Source: Acholeplasmatales bacterium (GTDB lineage: Bacteria; Bacillota_I; Bacilli_A; Izemoplasmatales; Izemoplasmataceae). Taken from it: a stretch of 40,333 nt of DNA. Position numbers and translations under genes: made by a program. The DNA is taken from the NCBI GenBank assembly GCA_007694145.1, contig RECF01000050.1:1-40333 (forward strand), read 5' to 3'. Below, piece by piece: positions 34,884 through 40,333 of the stretch (position 1 is its first letter; each line of letters begins with the position of its first letter). The notes under the pieces were generated by a model that made no database searches, was not told where the DNA came from, and was given only the letters and a program-made list of their open reading frames with translations.

Positions 34884-35843
34884 ATGCCAACCATCAAAGA
34901 CGTAGCCAAAAAAGCCGGTGTATCGATTTCCACCGCATCGTATGCCCTCAACAACCAACCTGCCGTTCACCCAAAAACGAAACAGCGCGTTCTCGATGCC
35001 GCTAAAGCATTGAACTATTATCCCCACGGTGCCGCTAAAAACCTCAAGTCAAAACGAACCGGTCGAATCGGTGTGTTTATCTATGGTTTCTCCGGGCCGA
35101 TATTTAGTGATGTCATCGAAGGCGTCCGCCAGGAGTTGCAGGCGCACAACTATAACATCATCGTCAGTAGCGGACGTTCATCGACCAGTATCTTGCAAGA
35201 AAGAGAAGTCGATGGGGCCATTGTCTTTGACAGTCAAATCCCTGATGAGATTCTTTTGAATTACTGCGCCCAAGGCCGGCCACTGTTTGTGCTTGATCGT
35301 GCACTTGAAGGTGAGAACATTTACTCCAACATCATCGACAACGAAGGGCTCGTTTATGGTTTCATCCGGGAAATGGTCCGAAAAGGCTACCGCGATTTCG
35401 CCTATCTCAGCGGTCCTGACGATGCTTTTAACAACACGCACCGCTACGACGGGTTTCAAGCAGCGCTCAAAGACGAACAGATCGACCAACACCATTTCTA
35501 TCACGGTGATTTCACGATTGAAGGTGGCTATAAGGTCGGGCAGCTCATCGCTAGGCAACAAAACAAGCCCCGGTTTTTCTATTGTGCCAATGATGAGTCG
35601 GCGATTGGCTTCATGCAAGCTTTGAGCGAAGCCGGCCTTCGCGTCCCCGATGATATCGCGGTTGCGGGGTTTGACAACATCCCGATGGGACGGTATGTCT
35701 CACCACGGCTCACCACCGTCGGCATCGACCATATCGGTTGGGGAAGACGGGTCACCGAATCACTCATGGCGCTTGTGCGGGGGGATCAGCCTGATCCCAT
35801 CGAACCCCCGACGGGTTCGACCTTTATGCGCGAGTCTTGTTGA
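34884..35843 (+). CDS. LacI-family transcriptional repressor
   Basis: The 319-residue regulator has the classic N-terminal HTH ('TIKDVAKKAGVSISTASYALN'), the hinge helix 'PHGAAKNLKSKRTGRIGVF' and a periplasmic-binding-like effector domain ('FFYCANDESAIGFMQALSEAG', 'DDIAVAGFDNIPMGRYVSPRLTTV') ending 'FMRESC'. It lies between the GH144-like gene and the GH94 gene, so it should control this module with an oligosaccharide such as sophorose as inducer (inference). The palindromes GAAACGTTTC at 15142 and 15305 are of the form bound by LacI proteins. A degenerate copy lies 13 bases after its own stop. Confidence 0.93.
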   Translation: MPTIKDVAKKAGVSISTASYALNNQPAVHPKTKQRVLDAAKALNYYPHGAAKNLKSKRTGRIGVFIYGFSGPIFSDVIEGVRQELQAHNYNIIVSSGRSSTSILQEREVDGAIVFDSQIPDEILLNYCAQGRPLFVLDRALEGENIYSNIIDNEGLVYGFIREMVRKGYRDFAYLSGPDDAFNNTHRYDGFQAALKDEQIDQHHFYHGDFTIEGGYKVGQLIARQQNKPRFFYCANDESAIGFMQALSEAGLRVPDDIAVAGFDNIPMGRYVSPRLTTVGIDHIGWGRRVTESLMALVRGDQPDPIEPPTGSTFMRESC

Positions 35844-35855
35844 ACCAACCGTAAA

Positions 35856-35867
35856 TCGAACGTTTGA
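35856..35867. promoter_or_regulatory. Degenerate LacI-type operator candidate upstream of the GH94 gene
   Basis: TCGAACGTTTGA keeps the AACGTTT core of the two strong operators but breaks the palindrome at one symmetric pair. It lies in the 142-base gap between the LacI and GH94 genes. The gap also holds a hairpin with GGCGG (35908-35912) and CCGCC (35932-35936), no T-run, and a good ribosome site (GGAGG) before the GH94 ATG. No clear promoter is visible. Confidence 0.3.
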
Positions 35868-35985
35868 AATGACGTTTTAGTTATATCGTAAAGGGTAGAA
35901 CATGGTTGGCGGTGGCCTTTTTCCATCCTAGCCGCCCCACCCATTTGCTCAACTGAGCCGAGGCAATAACCCTGGAGGAAAAATC

Positions 35986-38900
35986 ATGATAATCACAAAC
36001 ACCATGAACACCCAGAAAGTGACCCGCGGCGGCCTCGTGTTTTCCGTGTTAGAAACCGGCGACATCCAAAATATTACGTGCGGCACCACCCAAATCAACC
36101 TGTTGCAAGGGGATATGATTGACGGTTCCATTGGCAATCTATACCTTCGCGTCAACACCGCTGAAGGCCGGGCGTTTACGCCCTTGATCGGCAGTCACTC
36201 TCCGAGTACATGTCACGTGTTCGATGACGCGGTGATCTATCGTGGTCGCTTTTTGGATGTCGACTATCAAGTCGTGTTGACAGTCGATATGATGGCGTGG
36301 ACGTTCGATGTGATGCTCAAAAGTGCCGCACCTGTTCAAGTCGATGTGCTGTATGGGCAAGACATCGGTCTTTCGGAAGCCTCAAGTATCGCAAACAGTG
36401 AGGCGTACACCTCTCAATATATTGACCACAAAGCCTTCAAAAACGATAAAGGCTACACCTTGTGTGCAAGACAAAACCTCGGAACCCCACGGTTTTTACA
36501 AATCGGCAGTGTGCAAAACAATGTCGCCTTTGCCACCGACGGGTTCCAGTTTTTCGGTTTGAGCTACAAGGAAACAGGCATCCCGCAAGCGATGCGCCAA
36601 GAGCGACTTGTCTCTGAAGTGTACCAATACGAGTTTGCGTATCCCGCCCTTCAAAGTGACCTGATTAAAGTCGGCACAGAAAGTGAACGGATTACCTTTT
36701 ACGGCTACTACATGGCCGATAAACCCACCATCACCGTCAAACCAGAACCCGTCTCAATCAAAGCTTCTAAGACCCGCTGGTATCCGTATGAAGCCAAACC
36801 AGATAAACGGGCCCTTTTATCGCTTGAGCACCCGTTAAACGGCCAAGATGCTACACTTGAACACCTAGCCACACGCTACCCAAATCGCCATCATGAAGAA
36901 CATGATGCATGCGGCCTGCTTTCTTTTTTTACAGCGCATCGACACCATGTCGTCTTGAAACAGAAAGAGTTGCTTGTCGAAAGACCCCATGGTCATCTGT
37001 TGATCCATGGCGATTTAGAACATCCTAACGCTGGTGTCATGGCGTCAACCCATTTTATGTTTGGCGTCTTCAGTTCCCACCTTGTCTTAGGCAACACGAG
37101 TTTCAACAAGCTGCTTGGTGTCTTGCGGAATCCGTTGAATATTCTCAAATCCTCGGGGCAACGCATCCATGTGCGCATCAAGGGAACATACCGCCTACTC
37201 GGCTTACCTAGTTATTTCGACATGGGCGTAAGCAGTGTGCGTTGGGTGTATCTTCTTGAGGATGATACGCTGACTGTAACATGGTTTGCCCACACGGATG
37301 CTTTCCAACAAACCTTGACCATCCACTCAGAAAATGGCCGTACCTACGATGTCATCTTGACGCACCAGCTGGTGATGGGCATGACGCACGACTTATCTGA
37401 ACTGCCTGTCGACATCGACGCACAAAGTATCATCATTCCAACACCCCACCAAGCGGCCGCTTTTGAGGTCTATCCTGATTTGAAGTACCGTTTTACCACG
37501 CAACATCCGATGCAAGTTCTTGATGCACAAGAAGCGTTTGGTGTTTCCGCCCAACACGGTTTGCTCATCCTGGCGTTTTCGGATGTATCCACGCTTCGCT
37601 TGGATGTGTCAGCTACGTTTGAGCCCGCCTTTAGGCCGCTGAGAGCGTGTGATTATGCGCAAGCCGATGACGTGGCAACCACCTATTTTGCGTCGTTTTG
37701 CCAAGGGTTCCATCTGCAACATCCAACCAAGCAAGTCGAACTTGACACCTTGAATGACATTGTCTTTTGGTATACGCACAACGCGTTGACACACTACGCC
37801 TCACCCCACGGCCTTGAACAGTACACCGGGGCGGCTTGGGGAACACGCGATGTTTGTCAAGGTCCGGTCGAACTGTTTACGGCCGCCCAAAAGTTTCCCT
37901 TGATTCGGCAGACGCTCCTTAAGGTGTACCAGCGGCAGTTCATCGAGACCGGAGATTTCCCCCAGTGGGCGATGTATGACCGCTACCATCCCGTTCAAGC
38001 CACCGAGTCGCATGGTGACATCATCATCTGGCCACTACGTACTTTGGCGTATTACTTGCAAGCGACACACGATGTGAGCATTCTCGATGAAGCGATACCT
38101 TACATGTCGCAAGCAACCGGTCGGTTCACGGCACCCCACCCTATCTTAGACCATGTCAAAAAGCAAATAGCAACCGTGAAGGCAACGTTCATCGGCGATA
38201 CCCACCTGCCATCTTATGGGGGCGGTGACTGGGATGATACCTTGCAGCCGGCAGACGCCGAACTGACGGAGAAAATGGTCAGTTCATGGACGGTTGCCTT
38301 ACTGTATGAATCCATCAAGCAGTTTGCAAGCGAAATCAAGGCGTCGCATCCTGATTTCCATAGGGAACTTGTGAGCCTCGCTGACAACATCAAAGCCGAC
38401 TATCGCCAACACCTGATTGTCGATGGCGTCCCCGCAGGCTTTTTAATTTTTAATCAACCGTTGACATACCTTTTGCATCCACGTGACTTGAAAACTGGTT
38501 TGAAGTATCGTTTATTGTCTTATACACGGGCGATCCTTGCCGATCTTGTCGATGACAGCGAAGCCATCCGTTACAAAGCGCTCATCGATCGCCACCTCAA
38601 ACATCCTGATGGTGTGCGTCTTATGGATGCAGCCATCACCTACAACGGCGGTAAGCAAACCTATTTCACCCGTGGTGAAACTGCGGCGAATTTTGGCCGT
38701 GAAATCGGGTTACAGTATGTACACGCCCATATCCGTTACATCGAAGCGATGGCGAAAATCGGCCAAGCAGATGATGCTTGGCATGGTTTGTTCGTCGTCA
38801 ACCCTATCTTGTTGCAAAATACCGTGCCAAACGCCCTCCATCGCCAAAGCAATGTTTTCTTCAGTAGTTCCGACGCGGCATTTTTAGATCGATATCAGGC

Positions 38901-39276
38901 CAAAACCGAGTTTGACAAACTCAGACGTGGTGCGGTGTCAGTCAAAGGGGGGTGGCGACTCTATTCAAGCGGACCGGGTATCTATATCCACCAACTCATC
39001 TGTCACATTTTAGGCGTCCGCGTGCACCAAGGCGACTTAGTTATAGATCCTGTGCTGCCTGCAACACTTGATGGCATGCATTTCACCTATCACTTCTTTG
39101 GTCAGCCACTTACAATCACGTATCATCACGGTGAGCCTCACATCATCATCACCGGACAACCTCTCGACAACACATCACAGGTTCGTAAGTTCGGTCGAAA
39201 CGGTCACATCATCGACAAATCATTGCTAACTAAGCAGGAAAACACCATCCACATAGACGTATGGTATAGGGGCTAG
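35986..39276 (+). CDS. GH94 phosphorylase, probable 1,2-beta-oligoglucan phosphorylase
   Basis: The 1096-residue cytoplasmic enzyme has no signal peptide. GH94 enzymes split beta-glucosides with phosphate to give alpha-glucose 1-phosphate. Most cellobiose phosphorylases have about 800 residues, while 1,2-beta-oligoglucan phosphorylases of Listeria and Lachnoclostridium are near 1100, which fits here. An extended N-terminal beta-sandwich region (to about 540) precedes the (alpha/alpha)6 barrel, with 'GAAWGTRDVCQGP' (W618), 'DFPQWAMYDRY', and 'GGGDWDDTLQP' at 745-755, in which D751 aligns with the catalytic Asp of the GDWND motif of the family. 'RSNVFFSSSD' and 'GPGIYIHQLICHILGV' lie near the end. 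With two GH144-like genes upstream, phosphorolysis of beta-1,2-oligoglucans is the best call. GGAGG eight bases upstream supports the start. Other GH94 specificities are less likely. Confidence 0.85.
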   Translation: MIITNTMNTQKVTRGGLVFSVLETGDIQNITCGTTQINLLQGDMIDGSIGNLYLRVNTAEGRAFTPLIGSHSPSTCHVFDDAVIYRGRFLDVDYQVVLTVDMMAWTFDVMLKSAAPVQVDVLYGQDIGLSEASSIANSEAYTSQYIDHKAFKNDKGYTLCARQNLGTPRFLQIGSVQNNVAFATDGFQFFGLSYKETGIPQAMRQERLVSEVYQYEFAYPALQSDLIKVGTESERITFYGYYMADKPTITVKPEPVSIKASKTRWYPYEAKPDKRALLSLEHPLNGQDATLEHLATRYPNRHHEEHDACGLLSFFTAHRHHVVLKQKELLVERPHGHLLIHGDLEHPNAGVMASTHFMFGVFSSHLVLGNTSFNKLLGVLRNPLNILKSSGQRIHVRIKGTYRLLGLPSYFDMGVSSVRWVYLLEDDTLTVTWFAHTDAFQQTLTIHSENGRTYDVILTHQLVMGMTHDLSELPVDIDAQSIIIPTPHQAAAFEVYPDLKYRFTTQHPMQVLDAQEAFGVSAQHGLLILAFSDVSTLRLDVSATFEPAFRPLRACDYAQADDVATTYFASFCQGFHLQHPTKQVELDTLNDIVFWYTHNALTHYASPHGLEQYTGAAWGTRDVCQGPVELFTAAQKFPLIRQTLLKVYQRQFIETGDFPQWAMYDRYHPVQATESHGDIIIWPLRTLAYYLQATHDVSILDEAIPYMSQATGRFTAPHPILDHVKKQIATVKATFIGDTHLPSYGGGDWDDTLQPADAELTEKMVSSWTVALLYESIKQFASEIKASHPDFHRELVSLADNIKADYRQHLIVDGVPAGFLIFNQPLTYLLHPRDLKTGLKYRLLSYTRAILADLVDDSEAIRYKALIDRHLKHPDGVRLMDAAITYNGGKQTYFTRGETAANFGREIGLQYVHAHIRYIEAMAKIGQADDAWHGLFVVNPILLQNTVPNALHRQSNVFFSSSDAAFLDRYQAKTEFDKLRRGAVSVKGGWRLYSSGPGIYIHQLICHILGVRVHQGDLVIDPVLPATLDGMHFTYHFFGQPLTITYHHGEPHIIITGQPLDNTSQVRKFGRNGHIIDKSLLTKQENTIHIDVWYRG

Positions 39277-39642
39277 GGCTCGCGCCTCATCTAGGATGCG
39301 GCTAGACCTGTTTAACACGCTTCAATGATTGAAAGGGCCAAACGCTCAGCGAAAGCTGACGCGGACTCTAGATAAAGCACACAGACACTAATGGAACACG
39401 ATTCGCAACGAAAAAGATGTATCGCACTGCGTCATCATGCATGACTCAGAGCGATACATCTTTTATAAGGGTGTGTGGACGTGAAGACAAGTTCATCATA
39501 GTACTGTGCGTTCATGATGTACTTAGCTAAATATCATCACAAGCAGCCCCTTATGAAAAAGCACTGATTGGTCGAAGGCTTCGCGGATGTATGTCCACAA
39601 AACCCATGATGTGTTGCCTGATTTGCTGGGTAATGTCTTTTT
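39277..39642. other. Intergenic region between convergent GH94 and GGDEF genes
   Basis: The two flanking genes converge here. The region holds the long hairpin at 39412-39464 and a small stem with a GAAA tetraloop (TCAGC-GAAA-GCTGA, 39346-39359). The stretch 39465-39642 has no gene I can support and no second clear terminator for the minus-strand gene, which would then end at the 39412-39464 hairpin. Confidence 0.55.
39412..39464. terminator. Long bidirectional intrinsic terminator
   Basis: AAAAGATGTATCGC (39412-39425) pairs perfectly with GCGATACATCTTTT (39451-39464). Inside, CTG/CAG and GTCAT/ATGAC continue the stem, broken only by single mismatches, around a five-base loop CATGC. With A-runs on the left and T-runs on the right it can stop both the plus-strand GH94 transcript and the minus-strand GGDEF transcript. 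Confidence 0.9.
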
Positions 39643-40333
39643 CTAGTTGGGGGCGCACGATGCAACCGTCACACGGTTTTTACCGTTACGCTTGCTTTCA
39701 TACATCGCTTTGTCGGCACGCTCAATCGCCGTGGTGATGGGTTCGTGCCGATTTATGAGCGTTGCACCCAAAGACACCGTAAAACGATGCTGTTCATCGA
39801 CATCGCGTAGACTTGAGGCGGCCACAACGCGTCTGATTTGTTCGGCCTGCTCAACCAAACTTTGTGCCGTTACATCATAGGTAATGATTAAGAACTCTTC
39901 GCCACCATAGCGAATAAGAACATCCGTGGGCTTCACGGTGTTGCTTAACGTTTTGCTTAACGTGACTAAAACCTTATCACCGAGATCATGCCCGTAAGTA
40001 TCGTTGAACTGCTTGAAGTTGTCGATATCAGCGAACACGATACCGAACACGACATCATCCGGTGAGTCTGCAATCATGCCTGGTACCGTGTCCTCAAGAA
40101 CAGCGCGATTGTTCAGTGCGGTCAATGTGTCGGTCATCGCTTTTTTCTGGTAATGTTTGAGCGCTTGTTGAAGGAGGTTTTTTTCATCATGTGGAGAAAA
40201 TATTTCAAGTGCGCCCACTACCTGACCTTCTTCTAAAACAGGCAATGTCTTAACATGTACTTTCAGTCGATGACCCAACTTGTGATGCAAAAACACATCC
40301 GCTTCGTTGACTGTATTGCGGACAATCGAATCA
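39643..40333 (-). CDS. PAS-GGDEF diguanylate cyclase (5' truncated by window end)
   Basis: The frame is open to the end of the window, so the N-terminus is missing; 229 residues are present. The first 50 are the end of a PAS-like domain ('HHKLGHRLKVHVKTLPVLEEGQ' region, 'VVGALEIFSPHD'). The rest is a complete GGDEF domain: 'MTDTLTALNNRAVLE', 'FADIDNFKQFNDTYGHDLGD', the active-site loop 'RYGGEEFLI', and 'ADKAMYESKRNGKNRV'. The intact GGEEF loop predicts synthesis of cyclic di-GMP from two GTP. The inhibitory RxxD site five residues upstream reads KPTD, so product inhibition may be weak or absent. It is on the opposite strand to all sugar genes and no link to them is evident beyond position. 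Confidence 0.92.
   Translation of the reverse strand, partial: DSIVRNTVNEADVFLHHKLGHRLKVHVKTLPVLEEGQVVGALEIFSPHDEKNLLQQALKHYQKKAMTDTLTALNNRAVLEDTVPGMIADSPDDVVFGIVFADIDNFKQFNDTYGHDLGDKVLVTLSKTLSNTVKPTDVLIRYGGEEFLIITYDVTAQSLVEQAEQIRRVVAASSLRDVDEQHRFTVSLGATLINRHEPITTAIERADKAMYESKRNGKNRVTVASCAPN

Noticed and set aside
35986-39276. GH94 enzyme as a cellobiose phosphorylase
   Set aside because: It is about 300 residues longer than cellobiose phosphorylases and lies next to GH144-like genes, which favours beta-1,2-oligoglucans.
1-40333. CRISPR array, tRNA or rRNA genes, insertion sequences or phage genes
   Set aside because: I saw no short spaced direct repeats, cloverleaf, rRNA stretch, transposase or integrase. 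The only large repeats are within coding sequence.
1-40333. TGA read as tryptophan (mycoplasma code)
   Set aside because: TGA ends several genes at overlapping start codons (for example 4561, 9967, 25158, 30362), and tryptophan is written TGG throughout.

Overview
The window comes from a Gram-positive-type bacterium (Bacillota). The supporting signs are many lipoproteins with a typical lipobox, strong AGGAGG-type ribosome sites, cre-like and LacI-type operators, and MalF/MalG-type sugar permeases with no ATPase gene beside them. TGA is used as a stop throughout, so this is the standard code. G+C is close to half by eye. RCC1-repeat surface proteins and Listeria-Bacteroides repeats would fit an Acholeplasma/Izemoplasma-like or Paenibacillus-like Bacilli lineage, but that placement is only inference.

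Layout. (1) 1-1275: 3' part of an RCC1-repeat surface protein with its terminator. (2) 1664-14784: a galactan module in one tight plus-strand run. It holds an AraC-type regulator, a membrane-anchored GH53 endo-galactanase with a galactan-binding-like tail, a cytoplasmic GH2 beta-galactosidase, a GanS/GanP/GanQ-like ABC importer, a multi-domain carbohydrate-binding lipoprotein and a second GH53 lipoprotein, then a terminator. (3) 14842-15360: a regulatory region with a near-consensus promoter, a cre-like site inside its spacer and two copies of a GAAACGTTTC operator flanking a possibly structured leader. (4) 15361-39276: a second carbohydrate module that I read as beta-1,2-glucan use. It holds a giant repeat lipoprotein, two solute-binding proteins (one fused to carbohydrate-binding-like domains), two permease pairs, an NHL/TPR/YIP1-type membrane protein, a DUF5696-type protein, two GH144-like proteins (one lipoprotein, one cytoplasmic), a LacI regulator and a GH94 phosphorylase of 1,2-beta-oligoglucan phosphorylase size. 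(5) 39412-39464: a long hairpin terminator. (6) 39643-40333, minus strand: 3' part of a PAS-GGDEF diguanylate cyclase.

How it works together (inference from families). In module 2 the extracellular GH53 enzymes cut beta-1,4-galactan, the CBM lipoprotein holds the polymer, the importer takes up oligosaccharides and the GH2 enzyme releases galactose inside. In module 4 surface lipoproteins capture the glucan, the lipoprotein GH144 cuts it, ABC importers bring in oligosaccharides, and the cytoplasmic GH144-like protein and GH94 phosphorylase degrade them. Both importers must borrow an MsmX/MsmK-type ATPase encoded elsewhere. The least understood part is the block 21239-32183, where the fused binding protein, YIP1-type protein and DUF5696 protein are interleaved with two permease pairs with overlapping genes.
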